NCBI RefSeq assembly: GCF_003172875.1
Contig: NZ_QGKM01000006.1
Span: 70,046-104,053, forward strand
Source of the DNA: Leucothrix pacifica
Lineage (GTDB): Bacteria; Pseudomonadota; Gammaproteobacteria; Thiotrichales; Thiotrichaceae
Reading direction: 5' to 3'
DNA length: 34,008 nt
Below the pieces are notes generated by a model. That model was not told the DNA's origin, searched no databases, and saw only the letters and a program-made list of their open reading frames with translations. Shown piece by piece: positions 8,304-17,900 of this stretch. The translations under genes were made by a program, and so were the position numbers. Positions within the stretch are counted from its first letter, which is position 1; each line of letters opens with the position of its first letter.

Positions 8304-9680
8304 TTAAATAAAGCCCATGCCAACCTGAAACAGCTTTTCAATAACCGGTATATAGCGTTTGTCAGACAAGAACAGAATCACATGGTCATTTTCTTCAATC
8401 ACGACGGAGTGACTTGGCAGAACCACTTTATTCTCTTTCACTACAGCGCACACCGTGGAGCCTGGCGGTAGTTTGAGTTTTTTGAGCGTTCGTCCCACTA
8501 CACGTGAAGTCTTTTCATCACCATGTGCCACTACTTCGATCACCTCAGCGGCTCCCCGACGCAATGCATGCACTGACACAATATCACCACGTCTCACATG
8601 GGCTAATAAGCCACCCAATGTGATTTGTTGGGGTGAAATAGCCATATCAATGATGCCACTCTCTACTAAATCCACGTAGCTCGGTCGATTGACTAGTGCC
8701 ATGACTTTTCTCGCGCCTAAGCGCTTCGCTAGCATGGCAGAGAGAATATTCGCCTCATCATCATCTGTCACGGCGCAGAAGACATCCATATTACTGATAT
8801 CTTCCTCTTGCAGCAGATGCTCATCCGCCGCATCCCCTTCCAGCACCAAGGTTTTGTCCAAACGCTCAGCCAGATAACCTGCCACATCGGAACTCTTTTC
8901 GATGATCTTAACCTGATAACGCTCTTTCTCCAGCAGTCCGGCAAGGTTCCCACCAACATTGCCGCCACCGGCTATCATAATTTTTTTATAGGGTTTTTCA
9001 GCGATGCTTAATTCACTCATTACAACACGAATGTGCTGCATACTGGCAATCACAAAGATCTCATCATCCACCTCAATGACCGTATCACCATCGGGCAATA
9101 TCGCTTTTCCATTACGGAAAATTGCAATAACCCTCACATCAACGTCGGGCATGTGATCGGCAAACTCACGAATCTGATGATCGATCAGCTTACCACCGTA
9201 TTGTGCTCTGAGAGCAACCAACTGCACATTACCATTAGCAAAATCAATCACCTGCAACGAGCCGGGATTGGCAATCAGGCTATATACATGCTCTGTGATC
9301 AACCGCTCCGGACTGATCAACACATCAATAGGAATCGCTTCTTTTGAGAATAACTCGGGATGATCCAGATAGCTGGCTGAGCGCACCCGTGCGATTTTGG
9401 TCGGTGTGTGGAATAGCTGATAAGCCACCTGACACGCTATCATGTTGACCTCGTCACTGCTGGTAACGGCGATCATCATATCCGCATTCATGACATTGGC
9501 ATTTTCCAAAACATCAGGATGTGAAGCATTCCCCTGATAGGTGTCAATATCCAGCTTTTCACGTAAATGACGCAGGCGCTCTGCATCATTATCGATGACG
9601 ACAATATCATTATCTTCAGTCGCCAGACTATCCGCCAGAGAGCCACCTACTTGCCCTGCTCCGATAATGACAATATTCAT
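8304..9680 (-). CDS. trkA: Trk system NAD-binding regulatory protein TrkA
   Basis: A 458-residue cytoplasmic protein with two RCK halves, each a Rossmann NAD-binding domain plus a TrkA-C domain. The nucleotide loops are GAGQVGG (residues 7-13) and GGGNVGG (about 237-243). TrkA gates TrkH in response to NADH/NAD+ and ATP. Its length matches the E. coli protein. It starts 3 bp after the ntrX stop and is followed by trkH after 5 bp, so potassium uptake is cotranscribed with the two-component genes. Confidence 0.97.
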   Translation of the reverse strand: MNIVIIGAGQVGGSLADSLATEDNDIVVIDNDAERLRHLREKLDIDTYQGNASHPDVLENANVMNADMMIAVTSSDEVNMIACQVAYQLFHTPTKIARVRSASYLDHPELFSKEAIPIDVLISPERLITEHVYSLIANPGSLQVIDFANGNVQLVALRAQYGGKLIDHQIREFADHMPDVDVRVIAIFRNGKAILPDGDTVIEVDDEIFVIASMQHIRVVMSELSIAEKPYKKIMIAGGGNVGGNLAGLLEKERYQVKIIEKSSDVAGYLAERLDKTLVLEGDAADEHLLQEEDISNMDVFCAVTDDDEANILSAMLAKRLGARKVMALVNRPSYVDLVESGIIDMAISPQQITLGGLLAHVRRGDIVSVHALRRGAAEVIEVVAHGDEKTSRVVGRTLKKLKLPPGSTVCAVVKENKVVLPSHSVVIEENDHVILFLSDKRYIPVIEKLFQVGMGFI

Positions 9681-9683
9681 TGA

Positions 9684-11078
9684 TTATTTACTAAACTGCT
9701 TAGGGTCAATATTTAGTGAGCGCATCTTACGGTACAAGTGCGTTCGCTCCATTTGAACACGCTCAGCAAGTTGACTGACGTTACCACCGCATTGTTCTAA
9801 CTGATAACTCAGGTAATCATGCTCAAACTGCTCTCGCGCCTGACGCAGCGGCAATTCAAACAATCTAATCGGCAACTGCTCCACGCCCTGACTAAAAATA
9901 GGAATACTTCTACCCAGAACCTCTTCAACCTCTTCCTGAGTGATTTCTGTATCTGTGCCTAATATCAACAGGCGTTGCACCAGATTTCTCAGTTCACGAA
10001 TATTACCGAGCCAATGATAATTACGCAGGTAATTCTGGGCCGCCACGGAGAAATGACGGTAAGACAAACCATCCAATGCAATCAGGCGATCCACATAGAA
10101 GTTTAATAGCTCTGTGACATCTTCAGGGTGCTCTCGCAGAGGAGGAATCACCAGCGGTACAACGTTGATCCTGAAATACAATTCTTCAGAAAACTGTCCT
10201 GCATCCACATCATCACGCAAATCATGCTGAGCCGACACAACCAAGGACGCCTGAAAATCGATCTTAGTCTGACCACCGATTCGGGTGTACTGCTTATCTC
10301 TCAACACTAATAAAAGGGCTTGCTGAGCCTCTGCATCGAGCGCAGGAATATCGCAAAGGTAGAGCGTACCACCCTGTGCTTCATCAAAGAGTCCGGGCGT
10401 TACCTTGCCATCCTCTTCTTTACCGAACAGCTCTTCAAGCAACGCTTCACTGCTAAATGAGGACACAATCGCCTTAACAAAGGAGTTATTTGCACGATCA
10501 CTTTTACTATGAATATATCGCGCAAATACCTCTTTACCGACACCTGACTCGCCATACAAGATCACGACGACGTCGGTATACTGGGAGATTCGCTCTGACT
10601 GTAAACGCAGCTCTCGCATTATCTGCCCTGAACCAATCGGCTCTGAGGGCGCTAATACTTGCTTTTTTAAGCCTTTATTTTCCTGCTCGAGCTGACTGGA
10701 TTTCAGTGCGTGATCGACCGACAGCAGTAACTTTGCCATCGATAGCGGCTTCTCAATGAAATCATAAGCACCAAGGCGCGTTGCTTCCACAGCAGTCTCA
10801 ATGGTGCCGTGACCTGACATCATGATGACCGGAGAATTTAATACGCCACTCTCATACCAACTTTTAAGCAAAGAAATCCCATCTTCACCCGGCATCCAGA
10901 TATCTAACAGAATAAGTTCGGGCCGACTGACTCTCACCTGCTCACGTGCTTGCTCAGCTGTCTCAGCAACAACAACCTGATACCCCTCGTCTTCCAGAAT
11001 TTCACTAACGAGCTGGCGTATATCCGGCTCATCATCGACGACTAAAATTCGGTGTTTTTCCGTCATTTTAAGAGACAT
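9684..11078 (-). CDS. ntrX: NtrX-type response regulator with degenerate sigma-54 AAA+ domain
   Basis: Layout: receiver domain (phospho-acceptor Asp in LLDIWMPG, about residue 63 counted from the outermost ATG at 11090), AAA+ domain, and a Fis-type helix-turn-helix at the end (NVSQLAERVQMERTHLYRKM). Walker A is intact (GESGVGKE, 180-187). The sigma-54 contact loop GAFTGA is missing: LFGKEEDGKVTPGLFDE stands in its place. Walker B reads GGTLYLCDIP where activators have GGTLFLDEI, so the catalytic Asp-Glu pair is Cys-Asp. This argues against normal sigma-54 activation. The start at 11078 is chosen because GAGG lies six bases upstream; ATGs at 11090 and 11066 are alternatives. It overlaps the 3' end of ntrY. 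Confidence 0.88.
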   Translation of the reverse strand: MSLKMTEKHRILVVDDEPDIRQLVSEILEDEGYQVVVAETAEQAREQVRVSRPELILLDIWMPGEDGISLLKSWYESGVLNSPVIMMSGHGTIETAVEATRLGAYDFIEKPLSMAKLLLSVDHALKSSQLEQENKGLKKQVLAPSEPIGSGQIMRELRLQSERISQYTDVVVILYGESGVGKEVFARYIHSKSDRANNSFVKAIVSSFSSEALLEELFGKEEDGKVTPGLFDEAQGGTLYLCDIPALDAEAQQALLLVLRDKQYTRIGGQTKIDFQASLVVSAQHDLRDDVDAGQFSEELYFRINVVPLVIPPLREHPEDVTELLNFYVDRLIALDGLSYRHFSVAAQNYLRNYHWLGNIRELRNLVQRLLILGTDTEITQEEVEEVLGRSIPIFSQGVEQLPIRLFELPLRQAREQFEHDYLSYQLEQCGGNVSQLAERVQMERTHLYRKMRSLNIDPKQFSK

Positions 11079-13290
11079 CTTTAACCTCATCGGCTATTTT
11101 TTTAGTTAATTCCAGCCCAGCATCAACTGGGAAGTAAACGCTGATTGTAGCGCCTTTTTGCTCATTATTCCGAGCAACCACTCTGGCAGAATGTTCCTCG
11201 ACAATCTTTTTGACAATCGAGAGTCCTAAGCCTGAACCTTTTTGCTTACTACTGACATAAGGCTCAAATAGTCTTGGCAGTACCTCTGCTGGAATTCCGG
11301 GGCCACTATCAGTAATACTAAGCTCAACCTCAAGTTTGCCTTTCGCATCCTCAACAGAGCGTGTTGCAATCTTCACTTCGCGCTGATCACACGCTTCATC
11401 AAACGCCTCAAAAGCATTTTTTAGCAAATTAACGACTAATTGCCGTATGCGACCTGAATCCAGATGAAGCTCAGGTATTTCTTTTGAATCAACAACAACA
11501 GTGACACCCTGATCATTCACTGCATATAACTCTGACACCTCGGTCACTAATGCATTAAGATCAATCCGTTGTAACTGTAGCGCGGGAGCACGCGCGTAAT
11601 CACTAAACGCATCCACCATTCCCTTCAAGCTATCCACCTGATTCACAATGGTACGACTCATTCTTTGCAGTAAATCAGCTGACTTCTCACTCAACTCAGG
11701 GTGAAGCCGGTGCTGCAATCGCTCTGCTGATAAGCGAATGGGTGTCAGAGGATTCTTTATTTCATGCGCTAAACGCCGCGCCACTTCACTCCATGCCGCT
11801 TCATGCTCCGCCTGAACCACATCGGTAATATCCTCCAATACCAACACATGTCCGGCCGAACCATCAATCAACTGGGGTAATGCGGTACCTCGGCATACCA
11901 GCATTTGTCTACCGGTATTTAATAATAAACTAACTTCACATTGCCACTCTTTATCATGACGCTCCAGATGAGGTGTAACCTCTTTGAGTAATGGTTCTAA
12001 TATCTCGTACCCAAGTCCTACATCAAACAAACTACGGTTAATGAAATCCGAGAGTGGCACTCCCAGTACATGCTCGGCTGCTGCATTGATCCGGCGAACC
12101 ACATATTTATCATCAATTGTAATAACACCCGATGTTAAGTGGTCCAGCACAACATTTAGGTAATCATGTTGACGCTGAACCTGCTGCTGACTTTGCTCAC
12201 TCTCGTGACGCGCATCAGACAAACGCGTTGTCATGGTGTTAAACGAACGCGCTAATAAACTAAAATCATCTTTATCGGATACTGGCAATTTTTTCTGCAG
12301 GTTTCCGGAAGCAACGGCTAGAGTACCTTCCAACAACTTACGTACAGGGGTTGTAAGACGTTTGGAATACAGAAAAGCAGCCCATACAGAGAATAGTATA
12401 GACAAAACCATAATCAGAAACAGGGTTAAACGGAAGCTTTGCTTAATTAAACCTCGTTGATAATTAATATTCTGATATTGGTTACGGGCTTCCTGCACAT
12501 TGCTGGACAAGCGCTGCTCGCGATCCGAAAAAGGAAACAACGCCGTTAGTACCAAGGTGGTTCGGGTTGAGTTTGGCCTAAGCGTGATGGCTACACGTGA
12601 GTACAGACTATCCCCACCGACGTATTCCAAACGATTCATGTATCCACGACTTGCCAGACTTCGCATGATTTCATCTGCCGGAAAATGCGGGATGATTGTA
12701 CCAATTTCCTGATTATCACCACTGTAGACCAATACACGATTATTTTTTCCGAGCAGCACCATTTCAAAAGCGCCGAGTTGACTCATGCGTGATTCGATTT
12801 TACTCGCATAATCTAATTCATCAGTCACAGTAAGCTCACGAGCCACCTTCTCAACATCATAAAGATGCTGGCGCATGCGAACCGTTAGGGAACTCCGGGC
12901 TAACTCCAAAGAATCATCCAGAGCACTCTCAATTTTAATATTGAACCAATTATCAATCCTGTCCCCCAAAAAATTCATTGAGAAATAAGTCACAATCAAT
13001 ACTGGGATGATGGTCAGAATTGAGAACGCCATCATTAGCCGCAATGTGAAACGCGACCCAGCCTGCTGAGTTCGCAGCCGGGTAATAGCCTGATACAGAT
13101 TAAACAGTATCAGAAAGCTAAGAATTAGGATGATGGCTATATTTAATGGTGCAAGCCAGCCAATGATTCCGTCAGACGTCTCCGGATTACGTGTTGAAAG
13201 ATTTAGAATTGCCAACGAAATTGCCAGCAAAATCGCAGTCAGGACTACCGGTAGTATTTGAAAAAAGAGTGTCCTTACTGCAATGGCCAC
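11068..13290 (-). CDS. ntrY: NtrY-type membrane sensor histidine kinase
   Basis: A 740-residue kinase. Three hydrophobic segments lie near 10-30, 45-68 and 83-103, then a periplasmic domain of about 180 residues, a fourth segment (287-308), a HAMP domain, a PAS domain (about 380-495), the phospho-acceptor His509 in RRLAHEIKNPLTPIR, and an ATPase domain with the N box (NLLKNAFEAF) and G boxes (DSGPGIP, GSGLGLSIVKKI). This is the NtrY layout; it would phosphorylate the neighbouring NtrX. The start is GTG at 13290 with GAGG seven bases upstream, overlapping the DUF4390 gene by 16 bp. The signal sensed cannot be read from the sequence. Confidence 0.93.
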   Translation of the reverse strand: MAIAVRTLFFQILPVVLTAILLAISLAILNLSTRNPETSDGIIGWLAPLNIAIILILSFLILFNLYQAITRLRTQQAGSRFTLRLMMAFSILTIIPVLIVTYFSMNFLGDRIDNWFNIKIESALDDSLELARSSLTVRMRQHLYDVEKVARELTVTDELDYASKIESRMSQLGAFEMVLLGKNNRVLVYSGDNQEIGTIIPHFPADEIMRSLASRGYMNRLEYVGGDSLYSRVAITLRPNSTRTTLVLTALFPFSDREQRLSSNVQEARNQYQNINYQRGLIKQSFRLTLFLIMVLSILFSVWAAFLYSKRLTTPVRKLLEGTLAVASGNLQKKLPVSDKDDFSLLARSFNTMTTRLSDARHESEQSQQQVQRQHDYLNVVLDHLTSGVITIDDKYVVRRINAAAEHVLGVPLSDFINRSLFDVGLGYEILEPLLKEVTPHLERHDKEWQCEVSLLLNTGRQMLVCRGTALPQLIDGSAGHVLVLEDITDVVQAEHEAAWSEVARRLAHEIKNPLTPIRLSAERLQHRLHPELSEKSADLLQRMSRTIVNQVDSLKGMVDAFSDYARAPALQLQRIDLNALVTEVSELYAVNDQGVTVVVDSKEIPELHLDSGRIRQLVVNLLKNAFEAFDEACDQREVKIATRSVEDAKGKLEVELSITDSGPGIPAEVLPRLFEPYVSSKQKGSGLGLSIVKKIVEEHSARVVARNNEQKGATISVYFPVDAGLELTKKIADEVKDVS

Positions 13291-13847
13291 GAAATGACCT
13301 CACTACTCAGACTATATTGATCGCTAAACAATGATTGAATTTTAAGTGGTAAACGCAATGTTGAGGGTGACAGGCGCACCCCCATAAACAAATAATGGTT
13401 ACCATCCAGTGTATTCATCGATAGCCCAGGTAATTTGTAATTGACAATATGCCCCATATTGCGCAATGCCGTTGATAAAGACCGGTAATTCCAGTTTTCA
13501 TTCGTGTCATTGCGTGTAAGTAGGAAATGCCTGCTCAGAGCATGGTATTTCAACTGGTAATTGATGGAGCTTAACGAGTCAGTTTTATTCCACCACCAGT
13601 TTCGGTGCTCACCCAAACCGAAATAAATACCTGTTTTAAGGACCACACCATTCATCAACGCCTGCTCCAGATAAGGCGTGAGTTGAAAATCAATTTGCGC
13701 ACTAACCAGATACACATTATTGATTGAGTCAACCTGATAAATAGAATGTCGTTTGAAAAAAATCCCTTCTTCAGCAAAACCGTGCTGGGTCAGGAGCATA
13801 ATCAGCAGAACTGGCTTGATGATGAATCTGGCTATCGACCTTTGCAT
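13275..13847 (-). CDS. DUF4390-type exported protein
   Basis: A 190-residue protein with an N-terminal hydrophobic export signal (FIIKPVLLIMLLTQHGFAEE) and a beta-rich remainder (SAQIDFQLTPYLEQALMNGV, GVRLSPSTLRLPLKIQ). It resembles the DUF4390 proteins commonly encoded between rsmB and ntrY. Function is unknown. Its position directly before the kinase gene suggests a link with NtrY sensing in the periplasm, but that is inference. It lies 1 bp from rsmB and overlaps ntrY. Confidence 0.8.
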   Translation of the reverse strand: MQRSIARFIIKPVLLIMLLTQHGFAEEGIFFKRHSIYQVDSINNVYLVSAQIDFQLTPYLEQALMNGVVLKTGIYFGLGEHRNWWWNKTDSLSSINYQLKYHALSRHFLLTRNDTNENWNYRSLSTALRNMGHIVNYKLPGLSMNTLDGNHYLFMGVRLSPSTLRLPLKIQSLFSDQYSLSSEVISWPLQ

Positions 13848-13848
13848 A

Positions 13849-15135
13849 TTACTGTTTTTCTAAAACCGCGTAATAAAAACCATCCATAGCATCCATTCCC
13901 GGCAACACCTGTCTTCCGTATTGCTGCGCGAGTCCCCATTCAGCCTCAATCGGCTTAATCACTACTTCTGGTGTTGCTGCTAAAAACGCAGCGATAATGT
14001 CTTCATTTTCCGCTGGTAGAATAGAACAGGTTGCATAAACCAAGCGGCCGCCTGGCTTCAGAATATTCCACATACTCCTCAAAATAGACGACTGCTGCTC
14101 GTGTAACTGCGCAATATCCTCTTCCCAGCGTAATACCTTGATATCAGGATGACGACGAATGACACCAGTTGCCGAACAAGGTGCATCCAGAAGAATCCTG
14201 TCAAAACCTTGCTGTGCCCAGTCACTTGGCTCGTTAGCATCACCTAATATAATTGTTGCCTCAAGACCCAATCTTTCAAGGTTCTCACCGATCCGGATCA
14301 ATCTGGTTTCTGTATTATCAATAGCAACCATATCTAAACCAGCGGTGTGTTCTAACATATGCCCTGTTTTACCGCCCGGTGCCGCGCAAGCATCCAATAC
14401 CCGCATGCCCGTTTCGGCCTGAACCAAAGACGCTGCAATTTGTGCAGCAGCATCCTGAACGGAGACATAGCCCTCGTTAAAACCGGGTAATTCAAACACG
14501 CTCATCGGACGCTCTAAAATCAGCGCTGACTCCACCGTAGGATGTAGTGTGCTCTCAATATCCTCAGCCTGTAAACTTGCCTGATATTCCTCGCGAGTAT
14601 TCTGTGACAAATTAACCCGCAACGTCATTGGGGCCCTCAAGTTGGCCTCTTCTAACACCGACTCCCACTGCTCAGGCCAAGCTTGTTTTATTGACTCAAT
14701 CAACCATTTGGGATGAGCATAACGAGCGGTTTCTATCTCTTGTATCTGGTGAACGAGCGACTCTTTACGCCGTAAGAACGTCCTCAGTACACCATTGACA
14801 AACTTCACAGCCCATGACTTTCTCAGTCCTTTCACGGCGGCTACGGTTTCATTCACCGCAGCGTACTCTGGTGTATTTTGATAGAGCACCTGATAAAGCC
14901 CAACCCGCAACAGACATTCAATATCTTTATCTTTTGTTTTTAAAGATTTGGTAAGCAGTTGATCTAAAATAGCGCTCAGGCGTTCGTGCCAGCGCAATGT
15001 TCCAAAGCACAGATCTTTAACCAGCGGATCAATCGAATCATCGTTATCAGACAAAAGCTGACTTAGCGACGTTCCATCGTAAATCACACGTTGCAGCAAC
15101 AGTGCAGCCGTTGCGCGAGGGTTTCTTTGGCTCAT
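13849..15135 (-). CDS. rsmB: 16S rRNA m5C967 methyltransferase RsmB
   Basis: A 428-residue protein, within one residue of the E. coli enzyme that methylates C967 of 16S rRNA using SAM. It has an N-terminal NusB-like RNA-binding domain (to about residue 140) and a Rossmann methyltransferase domain with the SAM motif DACAAPGGKTGH, the first conserved Cys in DAPCSATGVIRRHPD and the catalytic Cys in YATCSILPAEN. It overlaps fmt by 4 bp, so it is translationally coupled in the def-fmt-rsmB operon. Confidence 0.97.
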   Translation of the reverse strand: MSQRNPRATAALLLQRVIYDGTSLSQLLSDNDDSIDPLVKDLCFGTLRWHERLSAILDQLLTKSLKTKDKDIECLLRVGLYQVLYQNTPEYAAVNETVAAVKGLRKSWAVKFVNGVLRTFLRRKESLVHQIQEIETARYAHPKWLIESIKQAWPEQWESVLEEANLRAPMTLRVNLSQNTREEYQASLQAEDIESTLHPTVESALILERPMSVFELPGFNEGYVSVQDAAAQIAASLVQAETGMRVLDACAAPGGKTGHMLEHTAGLDMVAIDNTETRLIRIGENLERLGLEATIILGDANEPSDWAQQGFDRILLDAPCSATGVIRRHPDIKVLRWEEDIAQLHEQQSSILRSMWNILKPGGRLVYATCSILPAENEDIIAAFLAATPEVVIKPIEAEWGLAQQYGRQVLPGMDAMDGFYYAVLEKQ

Positions 15136-16076
15136 GAGGGGAAACTTTCTCCAGCCAGGCTACGACCATTTAAAAACTCAGTGACAGACATCGCCTTGCC
15201 GCCCGGCAACTGTAAGCGACTAATGGAAATCACACCGTCACCACAAGCAATTTGGATACCTGTTTTATCTTCTGATAACACGGTTCCGGGTGCTGCGCTG
15301 ACAGACTTACCTTCAACCACTTCCGACATCAGCAAACGCACCGGCTCGCCACCTTTTCGGGTAAATGCCACAGGCCATGGATTAAAGGCGCGGATCATCA
15401 AATCAATCTCACTAGCCGCTAACTGCCAGTTAATTTCCGCTTCTGCTTTGCTGAGCTTAGCCGCATAGCAAGTTTTAGATTCATCCTGAACTTCAGGCTG
15501 TAATGTACCGGCTTGTATCATTGACAAGACCTCGATCAATGCACTGGCACCATCATTGGCTAATGCATCATGAATCGTTTGAGCCGTATCGTCTTTGGAG
15601 ATTGTGCGGTGAGTTTTTAGTAGCATGTCACCTGTATCCAGACCTGCAGCCATCTGCATAATCGTGACACCAGTTTCTGCATCTCCGGTTTGAATCGCAC
15701 GTTGAATAGGTGCTGCACCACGCCATCTGGGTAACAGAGACCCATGAATATTCAAACATCCGAAACGAGGCATATCCAGCACTGCCTGAGGCAAAATCAA
15801 ACCGTAGGCAGCGACCACCATAACATCCGCCTTGTAGGCTTCCAGATGAAGACGATCAGACGCTTCTTTGAAGTTTTCTGGCTGCTCGACCGTGATTCCC
15901 GCTGCTAACGCAAGCTTCTTCACCGCACTAGGCTGTAGTTTACGCCCTCTGCCTGCCGGACGATCCGGCTGCGTGTAAACGGCCACTACTTCATGTGGGG
16001 AATCAATAAGTGCCTGCAGTGCGGGAACAGCAAAATCGGGTGTTCCGGCATAAATAACCCTAAGGCCATCGCTCAT
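15132..16076 (-). CDS. fmt: methionyl-tRNA formyltransferase
   Basis: A 314-residue enzyme that formylates initiator Met-tRNA from 10-formyltetrahydrofolate. The formyltransferase core is visible: [12 protein letters not shown] at the N-terminus, the catalytic [17 protein letters not shown] segment (Asn/His) and GLDTGDM (Asp). The C-terminal OB-fold domain follows from about residue 205. It overlaps def and rsmB by 4 bp on each side, so the two enzymes that add and remove the formyl group are produced together. Confidence 0.98.
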   Translation of the reverse strand: MSDGLRVIYAGTPDFAVPALQALIDSPHEVVAVYTQPDRPAGRGRKLQPSAVKKLALAAGITVEQPENFKEASDRLHLEAYKADVMVVAAYGLILPQAVLDMPRFGCLNIHGSLLPRWRGAAPIQRAIQTGDAETGVTIMQMAAGLDTGDMLLKTHRTISKDDTAQTIHDALANDGASALIEVLSMIQAGTLQPEVQDESKTCYAAKLSKAEAEINWQLAASEIDLMIRAFNPWPVAFTRKGGEPVRLLMSEVVEGKSVSAAPGTVLSEDKTGIQIACGDGVISISRLQLPGGKAMSVTEFLNGRSLAGESFPS

Positions 16077-16579
16077 GCTGCCGCCTGCTTTGCCATTTTC
16101 TCTAGTTTCTTTCGCACTCGTTGCTGCTTCAACGGCGACAAATAATCCACAAACAACTTACCCTGCAAGTGATCCATTTCGTGCTGAATACAGACTGCCA
16201 GCAGCCCTTCAGCATCAATCTCGTAGGATTCTCCATCACGACCCAATGCCCGAACAGTGACTTTATCTGCGCGCTCTACTTCTGCGTAGTACTCCGGGAC
16301 TGACAAGCAGCCTTCTTCAGAAATTTCTTTTCCTGACTTGGCTATAATTTCCGGATTGACCAGATACAAAGGATCACTCTTGTCCTCTGACACATCAATC
16401 ACCACAATTTGCTGATGGATATTCACCTGAGTGGCTGCAAGACCAATGCCCGGTGCTTCATACATCGTTTCCAACATGTCATCCATGATGCCACGAATGT
16501 TATCGTCAACTACCTCCACTGGCGCGGCCTTGGTGCGCAAGCGTTTATCCGGATAGCTTAATACTTTTAAAACTGCCAT
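16073..16579 (-). CDS. def: peptide deformylase
   Basis: A 168-residue metalloprotease that removes the N-formyl group from new proteins. All three motifs are intact: GIGLAATQV (45-52), EEGCLSVP with metal ligand Cys91, and QHEMDHLQG with His133, Glu134 and His137. The size and residue numbering are within one of E. coli Def. First gene of the minus-strand run; it diverges from the LysM gene across a 98-bp gap. Confidence 0.98.
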   Translation of the reverse strand: MAVLKVLSYPDKRLRTKAAPVEVVDDNIRGIMDDMLETMYEAPGIGLAATQVNIHQQIVVIDVSEDKSDPLYLVNPEIIAKSGKEISEEGCLSVPEYYAEVERADKVTVRALGRDGESYEIDAEGLLAVCIQHEMDHLQGKLFVDYLSPLKQQRVRKKLEKMAKQAAA

Positions 16580-16677
16580 TTAATAAATTACCGTAAGTCT
16601 GAAATTCATGCGTACTTAATAACGCCTAAGATACTATAGCTTGCATAAAATAACGAATAAGAACGAGAGGGCAAACC

Positions 16678-17877
16678 ATGTCTTTCACCAATTCACGGCA
16701 GATTTTAACCTCTGTTGCCGTACTTAGCGCCATTCTACTGAGTGCCTGCGACAAAGACACTATCAAAAAAAACTTAACCTCACCTTCTCGCCCGGCAGTC
16801 GCGCAGTCGGACAACCAGTATGACAGCTATTATGGGCTGCCAAACAACGCTTCTGCGAATTATAACAGCGGACCAAAAGTTAAGCGCACTGTTATCCGCA
16901 CCAAAGGCGTCTTGAAGGGCGACGCACCACTTCGCTATAAAGTCCGTAAGGGCGATACGCTATGGGGAATCGCCAATAAGTTCCTGAAAGACCCGTGGTT
17001 CTGGCCAGAGATCTGGGATAAAAACCAACGAATCAGTAATCCTCACCTCATATACCCTGGTGATGTACTTTATATTTACCAAGGCCCTAAGCAGGTTCGT
17101 GGTAAAGATACGGTGACCTTTAAAGACAAAATGATTCCACAAATTCGTGTTGAGCGAGCCGGTGGATACGGTGACCCTATTTCTACATTGGAGCCGTTCC
17201 TGTCATGGCCACGTGTACTTGATGAAGCAACCATCAAGAACGCACCGTATATCGTCGATGGTCAGGATTTCCATTTATTAATGGAAGCAGATAAAACCAT
17301 CTACATCAAAAACTTCCGCGGAAAAGCGCTGGAACGCTACGCCGTATTCTCTCAGGGCAAAGCGATGCATGACCCTGACACAGGCCAGCTATTAGGCCAC
17401 GAAGTCAGTTATGGGTCTCAAGCGCAAATTGAGCGCCCCGGTCCGGTAACAACTGCGCGTCTGCTTAATATGAAGCGCGAAGTCCGTATTGGTGACCGTT
17501 TACTGAATATTGAAAATCACGAACACTTCCTGAAAGCACCAATTCAGGCACCACGCCACAAAGTTCGCGGCACCGTCATGTCTCTCTACTCTAATTCCAT
17601 GATTAGTGGAACAGGGATGATTATTACTATTAATAAGGGCAAGCGCGACGGAATCAAGCCTGGCTACGTGTTAGGTGTCTACAAACCGGCGCGTCAGGTC
17701 AATGACCCTTATGCGGACACTAGCAAAGGCTTCTTATCAGATACTGATAAAATCATGCTGCCGCCTGAACGCGCAGCAAGCGCAGTGGTTTATAGCGTTA
17801 GTGACAGACTCAGCTATGCCTTGATTACAAAATCCGACCATGAAGTTAAAAATGGGTATAAAATAGGTAACCCATAA
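16678..17877 (+). CDS. LysM-domain lipoprotein
   Basis: A 399-residue protein with a lipoprotein signal: hydrophobic stretch then LLSAC, making Cys24 the lipidated residue. The next residue is Asp, which in enterics keeps lipoproteins in the inner membrane. A LysM domain follows (about 87-134: YKVRKGDTLWGIANKF to YPGDVLYIY), which binds peptidoglycan glycan strands. The large C-terminal part has no domain I can name. GAGAGG precedes the ATG. Such genes commonly sit upstream of dprA in gammaproteobacteria. A role in cell-wall upkeep is inferred. Confidence 0.9.
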   Translation: MSFTNSRQILTSVAVLSAILLSACDKDTIKKNLTSPSRPAVAQSDNQYDSYYGLPNNASANYNSGPKVKRTVIRTKGVLKGDAPLRYKVRKGDTLWGIANKFLKDPWFWPEIWDKNQRISNPHLIYPGDVLYIYQGPKQVRGKDTVTFKDKMIPQIRVERAGGYGDPISTLEPFLSWPRVLDEATIKNAPYIVDGQDFHLLMEADKTIYIKNFRGKALERYAVFSQGKAMHDPDTGQLLGHEVSYGSQAQIERPGPVTTARLLNMKREVRIGDRLLNIENHEHFLKAPIQAPRHKVRGTVMSLYSNSMISGTGMIITINKGKRDGIKPGYVLGVYKPARQVNDPYADTSKGFLSDTDKIMLPPERAASAVVYSVSDRLSYALITKSDHEVKNGYKIGNP

Positions 17878-17900
17878 TGGATTTCATCTCAGACCTGTGA
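17877..17900 (+). other. 7-codon ORF joining the LysM gene to dprA
   Basis: An ATG overlaps the LysM-gene stop (TAATG, stop 17875-17877). It opens a seven-codon frame whose TGA (17898-17900) overlaps the GTG start of dprA as GTGA. No Shine-Dalgarno sequence is evident for dprA, so ribosomes ending on this mini-frame could restart on dprA. This is a possible coupling device, not a proven peptide. Confidence 0.35.
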
